Assembly: GCF_900129645.1 (NCBI RefSeq)
Contig: NZ_FSQZ01000001.1
Coordinates: 682,001-746,000, forward strand
Origin: Acetomicrobium flavidum
Lineage (GTDB): Bacteria > Synergistota > Synergistia > Synergistales > Acetomicrobiaceae
Reading direction: 5' to 3'
Length of the DNA stretch: 64,000 bases
Shown piece by piece: positions 16,078 through 25,800 of this stretch (positions are counted from its first letter, which is position 1; each line of letters starts with the position of its first letter). Under the pieces are notes generated by a model. The model ran no database searches. It saw only the letters and a program-made list of their open reading frames with translations, and had not been told where the DNA came from. The position numbers and the translations under genes were made by a program.

Positions 16078-17148
16078 TCACATCACCTTATGGGAATATT
16101 TATAACAGGCAGCACAGCTGCCTTCGCTCGATACCATACAGGGACCAACCGGATCATCGGGGTTGCAACGCTTGGCAAAGAGGGGGCACTGCTGGGGTGT
16201 TATCTTTCCCATCAACACATCACCACATTTGCATCCTGAAGGCAAAGGAACTTCCTCGATCCTGAGATCAAACTTAGCAGCTGCATCGAACCGAGAAAAT
16301 TCCGCTTTCAAGCGCAGCCCGGATTTTTTTATCTCGCCCAGCCCTCTCCATCTTGCATCGGCCTCATCAAAGACTCGTCTTACGAGCTTTTGGGCCAAAG
16401 GATTTCCTTCAGGCTTGACCGCCCTGGCATAAAGCAGGCTGACCTTAAAATCCTTGTAGCGGACCTGTCTTGCCAGCTCTACTATCCCTTCCATTATGTC
16501 AAGGGCTTCAAAGCCGGCAATGGCACAGGCGACCTTGAAATCCCTCGGTAAAAACATGTAGGGAGCTACCCCCAATACCACGCTGACGTGCCCTGGAAGG
16601 ATAAAACCGTCGACCTTGAGCTCCTTTGAACCCGCAAGAAGCCGCAGCGCCGGCGGAACCAATTTATGGAAACAAAGGACTGAAAAATTTTCAATCTCCC
16701 TTTCTGCCGCCTCCAAGATGACGGCTGCCGTTGAAGGAGCAGTAGTCTCAAACCCAACCCCTAGGAAGGCCACTTCTTTGGTCGGGTTTTTTAAGGCCAA
16801 ATTTAAGGCCTCGTCACAGGACTTAACAACCCTAACGTCAGCACCACGAGCCCTCAAATCCTGCAAAGATCCCTTTGTCCCGGGCACACGCAGCATATCG
16901 CCGTACGTAGCAAAGATCAAATCCCCTTTATTGGCTAACTGTATGGCTGCATCCACTTCGCCCTGATCCGTAACGCATACGGGACAGCCTGGTCCCGACA
17001 CGAGCGACACGTTCTTTGGAAGCAGGGATCTCAATCCGCTCCTGTAGATCGCGACAGTATGAGTGCCGCAAACCTCCATGAACGTCAAGGGCTCGTCGGC
17101 AAGGTTATTTAAAGCATCGCAAAGTAGTTTTATCTTATCTTTAAGCAT
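16078..17148 (-). CDS. hypD: Hydrogenase maturation protein HypD
   Basis: A 356-residue 4Fe-4S scaffold protein for Fe(CN)2CO assembly, working with HypC. Cysteine motifs typical of HypD are all present: VCGTHT near the N terminus, GPGCPVCV in the middle, GVGFETTAP, and the C-terminal cluster site CKCGDVL...QCPLF...C...C. I chose the ATG at 17148, overlapping the hypC stop by 8 bp; a TTG at 17163 is an upstream alternative. It forms a compact hypCDE operon. Confidence 0.95.
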   Translation of the reverse strand: MLKDKIKLLCDALNNLADEPLTFMEVCGTHTVAIYRSGLRSLLPKNVSLVSGPGCPVCVTDQGEVDAAIQLANKGDLIFATYGDMLRVPGTKGSLQDLRARGADVRVVKSCDEALNLALKNPTKEVAFLGVGFETTAPSTAAVILEAAEREIENFSVLCFHKLVPPALRLLAGSKELKVDGFILPGHVSVVLGVAPYMFLPRDFKVACAIAGFEALDIMEGIVELARQVRYKDFKVSLLYARAVKPEGNPLAQKLVRRVFDEADARWRGLGEIKKSGLRLKAEFSRFDAAAKFDLRIEEVPLPSGCKCGDVLMGKITPQQCPLFAKRCNPDDPVGPCMVSSEGSCAACYKYSHKVM

Positions 17149-17377
17149 CTCTCTTGCCCGCAAGTCTCAACACTTCTTCCCATAGTTCTTCTAATTCCTG
17201 CCCGTCCTCTTCCTCGCACTTTTCTATGGCGAAACCGGCATGCACTAAGACAATGTCGCCCACGTTTAAATCGTCGATCAAATCCGTTCTCACCTCTACC
17301 CTCAAAGGCCCGGCAGCAGCTATGGCCCTCTTTGAATCCAAGATTTCTTCTATCCTATGAGGAACAGCAAGACACAT
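17141..17377 (-). CDS. hypC: Hydrogenase maturation chaperone HypC
   Basis: A 78-residue small chaperone. The N-terminal MCLAVPHRIEEI holds the conserved Cys2 (after Met removal the N-terminal residue) that binds the Fe(CN)2CO moiety. GDIVLVHAGFAIEK is the typical HypC/HupF C-terminal pattern. It is first of hypCDE and overlaps hypD. A terminator just upstream separates it from ymdB. Confidence 0.95.
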   Translation of the reverse strand: MCLAVPHRIEEILDSKRAIAAAGPLRVEVRTDLIDDLNVGDIVLVHAGFAIEKCEEEDGQELEELWEEVLRLAGKRDA

Positions 17378-17401
17378 CTTTAATCCCCCTTTTGCTTACA
17401 C

Positions 17402-17433
17402 TAAAAAGCGGGACCTTTGCTTCGGCCCCGCTT
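17402..17433 (-). terminator. Terminator after ymdB
   Basis: Minus strand AAGCGGGGCC with GGTCCCGCTT (one G-U pair) and an 8-nt loop is followed by TTTAG. It sits between ymdB and hypC. Confidence 0.8.
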
Positions 17434-17448
17434 AATATTATTGCATGG

Positions 17449-18243
17449 CTATCGTCGATCATACGCTTCTTCTTCTAACCTCTCGCTGATTCTGGAAATG
17501 CTCAAGGCCCTTCCGGACGAAGCGTCTATGTCCAAACAAACCCCATTAAGCCTTAGGTCCTCGTTGCATGCCTCGAATCGGGCCGGCATTGAAGTCAAGA
17601 AGCGGTTTATTACCGTCTCCTTATGCATCCCTATAACCCCGGCGTGCCCGCCGGTCATGCCGACGTCCGTTATAAAGGCAGTCCCCATTGGAAGTATCTC
17701 TTCATCGGCCGTCGCTACGTGAGTATGCGTACCAACAACTGCCGAGACTCGTCCGTCAAGGTACAAGGCAAGCGCCCTCTTTTCAGATGTAGCCTCGGCA
17801 TGAATGTCCACTAAAACCGGAAGCTGTACCCCTTGCAATATTTCATCAGCCTTCCTGAAAGGACAATCCACGTCGTACATAAAGGTTCGGCCGAGCAGGT
17901 TTAACACTAACAGCTCACCAGAAGGACCTTTTAACGTCATGCTGCCACGACCCGGACAACCGGGCGGATAGTTTGCCGGCCGCAACAGTACCGGCTCCGA
18001 ATCAAGCAGGGATAGACCTTCCTTCTTATCCCATATATGGTTACCCGAAGTCATGCAATCGATCCCCATCGACGACAACTCGTCAAATATCTTTTGAGTT
18101 ATCCCGAAACCGCCGGCCGCATTCTCAACGTTTACGATTACGAAGTCAAACGGACCATATAGGGATTTTATCCTTGGCAATAACCTTTGAAGCGCCTTTC
18201 TGCCCGGCCTGCCAACGATATCCCCTATGAAAAGCACCCTCAT
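17449..18243 (-). CDS. ymdB: YmdB-family metallophosphoesterase (TIGR00282)
   Basis: A 264-residue dinuclear metal phosphodiesterase. Metal-site motifs are GDIVGRPGR at the N terminus, VNVENAAGG, SGNHIWD, DIHAEATSEK and VGTHTHVATADE. In Bacillus, YmdB is a 2',3'-cyclic nucleotide phosphodiesterase acting in post-transcriptional regulation and linked with RNase Y. Here it lies 12 bp after rny, supporting the same partnership. It is followed by a terminator. Confidence 0.92.
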   Translation of the reverse strand: MRVLFIGDIVGRPGRKALQRLLPRIKSLYGPFDFVIVNVENAAGGFGITQKIFDELSSMGIDCMTSGNHIWDKKEGLSLLDSEPVLLRPANYPPGCPGRGSMTLKGPSGELLVLNLLGRTFMYDVDCPFRKADEILQGVQLPVLVDIHAEATSEKRALALYLDGRVSAVVGTHTHVATADEEILPMGTAFITDVGMTGGHAGVIGMHKETVINRFLTSMPARFEACNEDLRLNGVCLDIDASSGRALSISRISERLEEEAYDRR

Positions 18244-18255
18244 CGCCGCATTCTC

Positions 18256-19794
18256 CTACTTGGCAAACTCGATTGCCCGAAGTTCCCTTATAACCGTGAC
18301 CTTTATCTGGCCAGGGTATTTAAGGTCCTCTTCTATCTTTCGAGCAATATCGTATGCGATCTTATATATGCTCCCGTTATCTCCAGCCTCAGGAGATATC
18401 ATGACACGCACTTCCCTTCCGGCCTGAATGGCGTATGCCTTCTCCACCCCTTCAAAGGATGACGCCAAATTTTCGAGCTTTTCGAGCCTCCTTATATATG
18501 CTTCAATGCTTTCGCGCCTGGCTCCCGGTCTGGAAGCGCTGATCGCATCGGCAGCCAACACTAAAACGGCGTAAGGGCTCTTGGGTTCTTCTTCTTCGTG
18601 ATGGGCTGCAATGGCATTGACGATAACCTGCGGCTCGCCATAACGTTTCGCCAAGTCCGCACCAATCAAGGCGTGCGAACCCTCGACTTGGCAATCTATG
18701 GCTTTGCCTATATCATGCAACAACCCGGCTCTTTTTGCCAGCACCTCGTCAAGCCCGAGCTCGGCTGCCATTACACCGGCAAGGTGAGCAACCTCCAAGC
18801 TGTGCGCCAATGCATTTTGGCCGTAGCTTGATCTATAGGCAAGCCTCCCTAGGGTCTTTACTATCTCCGGGTGTACCCCTTCGACATTGACCTCAAGCAA
18901 GGCATTTTCGGCCGCCTCAAGCATATGTTCTTCGACTTCCCTGCTAACCTTTTCTACTATTTCCTCTATGCGCGCCGGATGGATCCTTCCGTCAAGTATC
19001 AACCTTTCAAGGGATATGCGAGCTATTTCTCGCCTTACGGGATCAAAACAGCTTAAGGTCACGGCTTCAGGCGTATCGTCCACGATCAAGTCCACTCCCG
19101 TCAGGCTTTCAAAGGCCCTGATGTTTCTCCCCTCTCGTCCTATTATCCTTCCCTTCATATCATCGGAAGGTAAAGTGACGACGCTGACCGTAACCTCGGA
19201 AGTATGATCGACGGCGCATCGCTGAATTGCCATCGTCACGATTTCCCTAGCTCGTTTGTCGGCTTCTCGCTTGAAACTCTCCTCCAATTCTTTCAACCTC
19301 AACCCGATTGCAGAGGAAGCTTCCTCTTCGACTTCCCTGAGCAAAACTTGCTTGGCTTCCTCCCTCGAAAGCCCGGCAACTTCCTCCAGCTTTGCAATTC
19401 GCTCCTGTAACAGCGCTTCTGCTGCTTGTCTTGTCCTTTCGGCCTCGGCAAGCTTAGCCTTCAACTCCTCTTCTTTCCTTGCCAGGTTTTCGAGCTTCCT
19501 GTCAAGGCTTTCCTCTCTCTGCTCGATCCTTCTTTCGGCCCGCTGAAGCTCATTGCGGCGCTCCTTGATCTCTCTTTCCAGTTCGTGACGGATCTTTAGA
19601 GCCTCTTCTCTAGCCTCAGCAAGCATCTCCCGCTTTTTCGTTTCTGCCTCTCTTTTTGCCTCTTCAAGTATCTGTTCGGCAATCTTTTTCGTGCTTAAAA
19701 TCTTTTTTTCATCGTGAAATTTTCGAACGTAATAACCTACGGCAACGCCTGCAGCCGCGGTCAACGCGCTCGATATAAGCACAACAAATCCCAT
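18256..19794 (-). CDS. rny: Ribonuclease Y
   Basis: A 512-residue membrane-anchored endoribonuclease that starts mRNA decay. In order it has one N-terminal membrane helix (~1-20), a long charged coiled coil (~30-200), a KH domain with [15 protein letters not shown], and an HD domain with [10 protein letters not shown] and LLHDIGKA. The start at 19794 follows GAGGGGTG at 8 nt; the longer reading from 19812 would put the start before that site. An extended -10 promoter lies ~40 nt upstream. Confidence 0.96.
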   Translation of the reverse strand: MGFVVLISSALTAAAGVAVGYYVRKFHDEKKILSTKKIAEQILEEAKREAETKKREMLAEAREEALKIRHELEREIKERRNELQRAERRIEQREESLDRKLENLARKEEELKAKLAEAERTRQAAEALLQERIAKLEEVAGLSREEAKQVLLREVEEEASSAIGLRLKELEESFKREADKRAREIVTMAIQRCAVDHTSEVTVSVVTLPSDDMKGRIIGREGRNIRAFESLTGVDLIVDDTPEAVTLSCFDPVRREIARISLERLILDGRIHPARIEEIVEKVSREVEEHMLEAAENALLEVNVEGVHPEIVKTLGRLAYRSSYGQNALAHSLEVAHLAGVMAAELGLDEVLAKRAGLLHDIGKAIDCQVEGSHALIGADLAKRYGEPQVIVNAIAAHHEEEEPKSPYAVLVLAADAISASRPGARRESIEAYIRRLEKLENLASSFEGVEKAYAIQAGREVRVMISPEAGDNGSIYKIAYDIARKIEEDLKYPGQIKVTVIRELRAIEFAK

Positions 19795-19831
19795 ATAAGT
19801 ATCACCCCTCATTCGATTGTCAAGGTACGAA

Positions 19832-19840
19832 ATTATACCA
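19832..19840 (-). promoter_or_regulatory. Extended -10 promoter of rny
   Basis: Minus strand TGGTATAAT has a perfect -10 with the TGn extension and no clear -35. The predicted start near 19825 leaves a ~30-nt leader to the rny ATG. Confidence 0.5.
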
Positions 19841-19951
19841 ATAACACTTTAAAATTGATCCTCAAATATTTATCTTGAAGTAGCGCTCTGGGCATTATTT
19901 TACAAAACATTTCATAATATCACAAGGCCGGGAAACGAATCCTGTATCCAT

Positions 19952-19984
19952 AAAAATGCGTCGGGAAACACTTCCCGACGCATT
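19952..19984 (-). terminator. Rho-independent terminator after the NSS transporter/MetS-like genes
   Basis: A 13-bp perfect stem AATGCGTCGGGAA with its complement and a 4-nt loop is followed on the minus strand by TTTA. It ends the transcript that carries the two transporters. Confidence 0.88.
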
Positions 19985-20030
19985 AGGGCTACTTTGGCTT
20001 AACTTTACAAAGGCTGCAGAACTTACGTGG

Positions 20031-20141
20031 CTAATCCTCCCACTCTCCGCCACCTTTACCAACTCGACTGAAGCAAAAAGCTAATCCTCCTATCAGGACA
20101 ACGGCCATGAATATCGTCGTTACGATCGAGGCAGTCGTCAT
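20031..20141 (-). CDS. MetS-like small subunit of an NSS amino-acid transporter (36 aa)
   Basis: A 36-residue open frame found by hand translation. It reads MTTASIVTTIFMAVVLIGG, then LAFCFSRV, then a polar tail ending GGGEWED. One hydrophobic helix covers about residues 5-24. A very strong ribosome-binding site (AGGAGGGAGG) sits 5 nt before the ATG, and the gene starts 21 bp after the NSS transporter stop. Size, topology and position match the small subunit of the methionine/alanine importer (MetS of MetPS; MaAIMP_sms family). A terminator follows. The family assignment is by pattern, not by alignment. Confidence 0.7.
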   Translation of the reverse strand: MTTASIVTTIFMAVVLIGGLAFCFSRVGKGGGEWED

Positions 20142-20162
20142 CGTGCCTCCCTCCTTTTTGCT

Positions 20163-21680
20163 TTACTTATACTTATTAAGTCCTTCATCTTTCCATTTCA
20201 TTCCCTGCAACACGAAGCTGGCAATCAATACGACGATCATCAATATCCATATAAAGTTAGACCAAGAACCGTACCCGCCATAAGGTTCCTTGAGGTCCTG
20301 CATGAAGCCGCCGTACACTGCCACAAAGATAAGGCCAACGGGCACTACAATCTTAATTAAAAAGTCCATCCAGGGGCCAACCTTGATATCGGAAGTTGCA
20401 TTCACATGTTCGCGAAGTTTGTCGGCACCGAAGACCCATCCTACGACCAAAGAGGCGATGGCTCCCCCCAAAAGCAAAGTATAGAATGCAACGGTCCTAT
20501 CCACAATGTCAAGCCAGTAAAGTCCTGCCTGTGTGCAGTAAAGAAGTCCAATGATGAATCCCACCAAGCATCCCCAAAACGTAACTTTCTTGCGATCCCA
20601 CCCAAACTTATCCATGAGCGGGACCATGTATCCGGCATAAGCCAAAAAGTAGGCGGAGCTCAAACCGATCAGCCAGAACATCAAGAAAAATAGTACGCCA
20701 GTCAATCGATTCAATGTAGGCATCAAAGAAATGCCAACGGGATAGGTCACAAAGGCTAGACCAACGCCTGAAATGGTGACATCCTTAAGGGATACGCCAA
20801 GAGCCTGCATGATATAACCAACGGTGCTAAACACCGCAAACCCTGCCAAAAATGCAAAGCTACTATCGCATAGGGCCGTTATGATCGTATTGTTAGTAAT
20901 GTCGCCTTTTTTTGCGATGAATCGACCGTAAGCATACATCCCGGCCATGCCAACGGAAAGCGAAAAGGCTATCTGGCTGAAGGCGGCAAACCACACGCCA
21001 CCGCCCTTTAGGACCGACCAGTCGACATCAAGGTAGTAGTTAAGCCCATCCACCGCCCCGGGCAACGTCAAGCTCCTTACCAATATAGCCGCTATTAAAA
21101 CCCACGCCAAAGACATTACCACCTCGGATACCTTCCCAATTATCTCGGCACCGCGATATATAACAAGATATATCACAATCCAAGTGAAGGCCAAGGCTCC
21201 GACGATGGGCCATTGCAGCCCTCCCAGGTGAGCTGGGCTCTCCGATAACCCTAAAACGGTCTTGAAGAAGTAATCTCCCGCCTGATGTGCGCCGGCTTCT
21301 CCTGCCCCCCAGGCAAGGGTCATCGAGCTGAACATGTAAATTAAAGTCCAAGCCATGATGACGCAGTAATAAGTGTCGATCAAAAAGGCCGATATGGTGG
21401 GAAACCATCCTACCCATTCCCACTTCCTGCCTATACTTTTAAAGACTCCAGGGGCTCCCTTTTGAAAATAATGTCCCATAGCGAACTCAGTAAGCAGCCA
21501 TGGGATCCCAATAGCAAAAAGGCCTATTATATACGCCGCAAGGAATGCTGCCCCTCCATACTGATAACACATATAGGGAAATCGCCAAACGTTCCCTAGC
21601 CCAATGGCCGACCCTATGGCTGCAAAGATCATATGACGCCGTTTTAAAAACTTCTCTCTTCCAGCTTCCGGCATACTCAT
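20163..21680 (-). CDS. Neurotransmitter:sodium symporter family transporter (MetP-like)
   Basis: A 505-residue membrane protein with ~12 hydrophobic segments. The N-terminal FAAIGSAIGLGNVWRFPYM is the unwound TM1 Na+/substrate site of the NSS (LeuT) fold. It probably imports an amino acid with Na+. The small hydrophobic gene immediately downstream suggests a MetPS-type methionine/alanine importer. The first ATG (21680) is very near the ribosome-binding site, so the ATG two codons later may be used. It follows the second NSS gene by 95 bp. Confidence 0.9.
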   Translation of the reverse strand: MSMPEAGREKFLKRRHMIFAAIGSAIGLGNVWRFPYMCYQYGGAAFLAAYIIGLFAIGIPWLLTEFAMGHYFQKGAPGVFKSIGRKWEWVGWFPTISAFLIDTYYCVIMAWTLIYMFSSMTLAWGAGEAGAHQAGDYFFKTVLGLSESPAHLGGLQWPIVGALAFTWIVIYLVIYRGAEIIGKVSEVVMSLAWVLIAAILVRSLTLPGAVDGLNYYLDVDWSVLKGGGVWFAAFSQIAFSLSVGMAGMYAYGRFIAKKGDITNNTIITALCDSSFAFLAGFAVFSTVGYIMQALGVSLKDVTISGVGLAFVTYPVGISLMPTLNRLTGVLFFLMFWLIGLSSAYFLAYAGYMVPLMDKFGWDRKKVTFWGCLVGFIIGLLYCTQAGLYWLDIVDRTVAFYTLLLGGAIASLVVGWVFGADKLREHVNATSDIKVGPWMDFLIKIVVPVGLIFVAVYGGFMQDLKEPYGGYGSWSNFIWILMIVVLIASFVLQGMKWKDEGLNKYK

Positions 21681-21775
21681 CTCCTCCTTCTTCTCAGGTA
21701 TTTGATTTAATCCCTAAAAATTCACCCCTTCGAAGCTGCCTAGGCATATTGGCCTCTCTCACCTCCTCATCCACT

Positions 21776-23134
21776 TTAGCCAAAGAACTGGATATAACCC
21801 ATAATCAACACTACAGCGATTATGAGCGGCAAAACGTAGGTCATGTAACCCCTTAGTCCCTCGGGAAACTTAGGTCCTATGCCGGTATTGGCCTCCCTTA
21901 TGAAGTTGTCCCATCCCCATCCGTACTTTGAGGTGCAAAATAGCACGAATACCAAGGAACCAATGGGAAGCAAATTAAAGCTGACTATGAAGTCTTCAAG
22001 ATCGAGGACTACCGTTCCGTTTCCAAAGGGATGAAATCCGCTCCATGGGCCAAACCCCAAGACGCAAGGCAGGGAAGCGATGAACATGATAATGATGCCA
22101 ATGTAGGAGGCCTTCTTCCTGCTCCACTTCCACTCGTCCATGGCAAAGGCTACCAGATGCTCGAAGACGGCGATTACGGTAGTCAGAGCAGCAAAGAATA
22201 TAAAGACGAAAAATAGCGTCCCCCATATCCTTCCTCCTGTCATCGAATTAAAAACGTTGGGAAGCGTAACAAATATCAATCCCGGGCCTGCACCAGCATC
22301 TACCCCAAAGGCAAAACAGGCCGGAAAGATCACCATGCCGGACATCAAGGCCACCAAAGTATCGAGGATAATTACGTAAACGGATTCTCCAGCAAGGGTC
22401 CTTTCCTTGCTGAGGTAGCTGCCAAATATCAACATGCTGCCTATGCCCAAACTCAACGTAAAGAATGCCTGGCTCATGGCGGCATATACTGCCTCCCAGC
22501 TCAACTTGGAAAAATCGGGCTTGAGGTAAAAGGCCAAGCCCTTTTCGGCTCCAGGCAAAGTCACCGACCGTACCATTAGCACTATCAGCAATAAAAAAAG
22601 TCCCGACATGAGTATCTTGGTTATTCGTTCGACACCTGTCTGTAGCCCTATTGAGCAAACCAAAAAGCCAATGATGACGACCAGGGCCATCCACATTGTC
22701 AATTCGGGAGTGTTTGATATAAACGAGCCAAAGAAGTTTCCAACCTCTTCCGGGGATAGCCTTGCAAGATGGCCCACTGCCGTATGATAGGTGTAGGCCA
22801 AACCCCAACCTGTCACCGTTGTATAAAACATCATCAAGACCATATTCCCTATAATCCCTAAGTAGCCATAAATATGCCACTTGGTGCCAGGGGGTTCCAA
22901 AACTAGCATTGCACCTGCCAAATTCCTCCTGCTCGCACGTCCCATGGCAAACTCGCACACCATGATCGGCAGGCCCATGATGGCCAAAAATATCAGATAA
23001 ACTATGACAAAAGCAGCCCCGCCATAACGACCCGTGATGTATGGAAAACGCCAAACATTTCCTAGTCCAATTGCACAGCCTGCGGATACCAGTATAAAAC
23101 CCAGTCTAGAAGCCAATTGCTCCCTCTCAGCCAA
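21776..23134 (-). CDS. Neurotransmitter:sodium symporter family transporter
   Basis: A 452-residue second NSS member, clearly distinct from its neighbour. TM1 reads VSAGCAIGLGNVWRFPYI; later VTLPGAEKGLAFYLKPD and TLSLGIGSMLIFGSYL are typical. It has ~11 to 12 membrane segments. The start codon is TTG at 23134, 9 nt after AGGAGG. Substrate is unknown; bacterial relatives transport tryptophan, tyrosine, leucine or similar. It has no small-subunit gene directly after it. The spacer to the next gene holds only a 26-codon frame without a membrane segment. Confidence 0.9.
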   Translation of the reverse strand: MAEREQLASRLGFILVSAGCAIGLGNVWRFPYITGRYGGAAFVIVYLIFLAIMGLPIMVCEFAMGRASRRNLAGAMLVLEPPGTKWHIYGYLGIIGNMVLMMFYTTVTGWGLAYTYHTAVGHLARLSPEEVGNFFGSFISNTPELTMWMALVVIIGFLVCSIGLQTGVERITKILMSGLFLLLIVLMVRSVTLPGAEKGLAFYLKPDFSKLSWEAVYAAMSQAFFTLSLGIGSMLIFGSYLSKERTLAGESVYVIILDTLVALMSGMVIFPACFAFGVDAGAGPGLIFVTLPNVFNSMTGGRIWGTLFFVFIFFAALTTVIAVFEHLVAFAMDEWKWSRKKASYIGIIIMFIASLPCVLGFGPWSGFHPFGNGTVVLDLEDFIVSFNLLPIGSLVFVLFCTSKYGWGWDNFIREANTGIGPKFPEGLRGYMTYVLPLIIAVVLIMGYIQFFG

Positions 23135-23258
23135 TTGCAGTCACCTCCTTTTATTGTGCATATCATTTTATCGCATATAAGATATAAAGTAAATTGGGGT
23201 TAAAGGCCCAATAGGACCTAAAGGTAAAGCATATGAGATTTAAATAACAAATATTACA

Positions 23259-25349
23259 CTACGCTGTAAGGGCGAGGGACAAGGCTTCACCTAAAGTTAT
23301 GAGAAGTTTTCTTTTCAGTAGTGGATTTTTGGACAGCATGGGATCTGCGGAAACTAACTTTTGAGCCTCCACGCGTGCCTTTTGCAGCAATTCGACGTCT
23401 TTTACTAAATCTGCGACCTTAAAATCGGTAATGCCGTGCTGTCTGACGCCACAGAAAGCACCCGGCCCTCTTAGCTTTAGATCTTCTTCAGCTATGACGA
23501 AGCCATCGTTCGTGGAACAGAGCACTTTAAACCTTCTTTTGGCTTCAGGGGTGGGAGCTTCTCCCAATAAAAAGCAAAACCCCTTAATGCTTCCGCGACC
23601 AACCCTGCCTCGAAGCTGATGTAACTGCGAGAGGCCAAACCTATAAGCATCTTCAATTACAATTATGGATGCGCTTGGAACGTCAACTCCAACTTCTATC
23701 ACGCTTGTTGCCACTAGCAAGTCCATTTCATGGCGCACAAATGCCTCGTAGGCCTCATATTTACCCGCAACGTCAAGGCGACCGTGCAGCAAGCCCACCT
23801 TGAAGCCGGAAAATTCCTCGCACAAGGATTCATAACGCTCCAGAACAGAGGTAGCATCCAAGGACTCACTTTCGTCTATCAAAGGGCATACCCAGTATGC
23901 CTGTTCACCCAAGGAAAGCCTATCTTTAATGAACTGGTAAAGATCATGTAATCTGCTCTTCCTTATCCACTGAGTTTTTATGGGGCTTCTGCCGGGAGGA
24001 AGCTCGTCAATCACCGATACCGAGAGGTCACCGTAAACGGTCAATGCCAAAGTTCTGGGTATGGGTGTGGCTGTCATCACGAGGACATGGGGGCATTTTC
24101 CTTTATCTGCCAAAGTTAGCCGTTGTAGCACACCAAAGCGATGTTGTTCATCTATGACAACCAAGCCTAACCTTTGAAATTCGACGCCCTCCTGAATAAG
24201 AGCGTGAGTACCTATAACTATGTTGGATTTTCCCATTTTGATATTATCATATGCTTTTTGTCTTTCTTGAGGCGTTAAGCTGCTGGTTAGCAAGGTCGCC
24301 TTAAGGTTAAGCTCATCAAGCCAAGCACTTATCTTGCTGTAATGTTGTTTGGCTAAGACCTCTGTAGGTACCATCAACGCTGATTGAAACCCTGCATCTG
24401 CGGAGGCAAGCATGGCCGCTACGGCAATTACCGTCTTGCCTGATCCGACGTCTCCCTGAAGTAGTCGGTTCATGGGCACGTCTTTAGTCACGTCATCTGC
24501 TATCTCTTGCAACACTTTCCTTTGGGCACCGGTAAGCTCGAAGTTCAAACATCTTTCGATAAAGTCCCTTTGAAGAGGCCCATGCCAGGAGAGCCTTGGC
24601 GCTTTGGCCTCATTTTTCAGCTGTGTTTTCTTTACGGCCAACCCAAGCTGCAACAAGAACAACTCATCGAAGGCAAGCCTTTTACGACACAGCTTCCAGC
24701 ACCTTTCGTCATCGGGATAATGGTAACCAAGCAAGGCATCCTTTAGCGATGGCAAGCCGTTTCTTGCCAATATTTCGGGCGGCATAAATTCCTCGACGTA
24801 GGGCAAATATTCCATAAGTGCCTGCCTTACCAACAGTCTAAGCCACCTCTGGTTTAAACCCTCGGTAAGGGGATAAACTGGCACTATCTTGCCCACCTCC
24901 TCCGGAGAACCTTCGGCTTCCACGATTTCGAATTCAGGATTTATCACCTGTAACAAGCCGAAGCTCTTTCTTGCCTTGCCATACAGGGCCACCACAGTTC
25001 CAGGCAGGAGGATGTTTTCCAACCTTTTCCTGTTGAACCAAAGGGCCTGCGCTATTTGACTGCCATCCGTTATGGTGGCTATGGTCAACTCCAAATTGCG
25101 CTTTCTGGTGGTCCTTTTTTCCACACCGACGACTCGAACCAGGAGGGTCGCAAAGGTATCTGGTTCGATCGAACTCATGGGGGTTATATGCCTTCTGTCT
25201 TCATAGCGACGGGGAAATAAAAAAAGCAAGTCCTCTATGGTTTTGACGCCAAGTTTTATCAGAAGAGCAGCCCTTTTCGGTCCTACTCCCTTTAAAAATC
25301 TTATGCTTCTGTCAAGAACGTTTTCTTCAGGTGGATAAACTTTCTTCAT
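23259..25349 (-). CDS. recG: ATP-dependent DNA helicase RecG
   Basis: A 696-residue branch-migration helicase that rescues stalled forks and processes Holliday junctions. It has an N-terminal helical/wedge OB region (LKGVGPKRAALLIKLGV), Walker A GDVGSGKT, motif PTEVLAKQH, DEQHRFG (motif II), TATPIPRTL, and motif VI QLRGRVGRG. Length is typical. Its start overlaps divIVA by 23 bp, marking it as the last gene of the long co-directional series that begins at rpsF. Confidence 0.97.
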   Translation of the reverse strand: MKKVYPPEENVLDRSIRFLKGVGPKRAALLIKLGVKTIEDLLFLFPRRYEDRRHITPMSSIEPDTFATLLVRVVGVEKRTTRKRNLELTIATITDGSQIAQALWFNRKRLENILLPGTVVALYGKARKSFGLLQVINPEFEIVEAEGSPEEVGKIVPVYPLTEGLNQRWLRLLVRQALMEYLPYVEEFMPPEILARNGLPSLKDALLGYHYPDDERCWKLCRKRLAFDELFLLQLGLAVKKTQLKNEAKAPRLSWHGPLQRDFIERCLNFELTGAQRKVLQEIADDVTKDVPMNRLLQGDVGSGKTVIAVAAMLASADAGFQSALMVPTEVLAKQHYSKISAWLDELNLKATLLTSSLTPQERQKAYDNIKMGKSNIVIGTHALIQEGVEFQRLGLVVIDEQHRFGVLQRLTLADKGKCPHVLVMTATPIPRTLALTVYGDLSVSVIDELPPGRSPIKTQWIRKSRLHDLYQFIKDRLSLGEQAYWVCPLIDESESLDATSVLERYESLCEEFSGFKVGLLHGRLDVAGKYEAYEAFVRHEMDLLVATSVIEVGVDVPSASIIVIEDAYRFGLSQLHQLRGRVGRGSIKGFCFLLGEAPTPEAKRRFKVLCSTNDGFVIAEEDLKLRGPGAFCGVRQHGITDFKVADLVKDVELLQKARVEAQKLVSADPMLSKNPLLKRKLLITLGEALSLALTA

Positions 25350-25800
25350 CCTGGATTTCGGCCTCGATCATTTGAGCGTACTTATTTAAGGTTGACTTGA
25401 ATTCGGCAATAAAGGAAACCTTCAGCTTTTTTAGCCTTTCGATCTCGATTTTATATTCCCTTAGACTTTGAGAGGCTTCCTCTAAGATCCTTTCGGCCTT
25501 GGCCCTCGCTTCAGCCACTATGGCCTCTGCCTCCCTTTTTGCAGCCTCTACCTTTTCGTCGGCGCTCTGTTGCGCCATAAGCAACGCTTCCTGAAGGGAA
25601 TCCCTTAAATTTCTATAATCCTCGAGCTGTTTTTCAAGCTGATTAATCTTGCGTTCCTGCTCGCCCGACTTTTCGGCATAATAGTGTAGGCTCTCTGCAA
25701 CTAAATCCAGGAAGTCGTCAACCTCGACAGGATCATAACCGCGCAAAGACCTCTTGAAATTTTTATTTATGACGTCAAGGGCTGATATTACTTCATTCAT
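25327..25800 (-). CDS. divIVA: DivIVA domain protein
   Basis: A 157-residue coiled-coil protein of the DivIVA/GpsB family, binding curved membrane at division sites and poles. The N-terminal LDVINKNFKRSLRGYDPVEVDDFLD is the membrane-binding domain signature, followed by heptad-rich helix to residue ~140. It is adjacent to sepF (8-bp overlap), as in many Gram-positive division clusters, although the likely host is a diderm. Confidence 0.93.
   Translation of the reverse strand: MNEVISALDVINKNFKRSLRGYDPVEVDDFLDLVAESLHYYAEKSGEQERKINQLEKQLEDYRNLRDSLQEALLMAQQSADEKVEAAKREAEAIVAEARAKAERILEEASQSLREYKIEIERLKKLKVSFIAEFKSTLNKYAQMIEAEIQDEESLST

Noticed and set aside
21681-21775. 26-codon frame between the two NSS transporters as a second MetS-like peptide
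   Set aside because: It is charged throughout, has no membrane helix, and has no family pattern.
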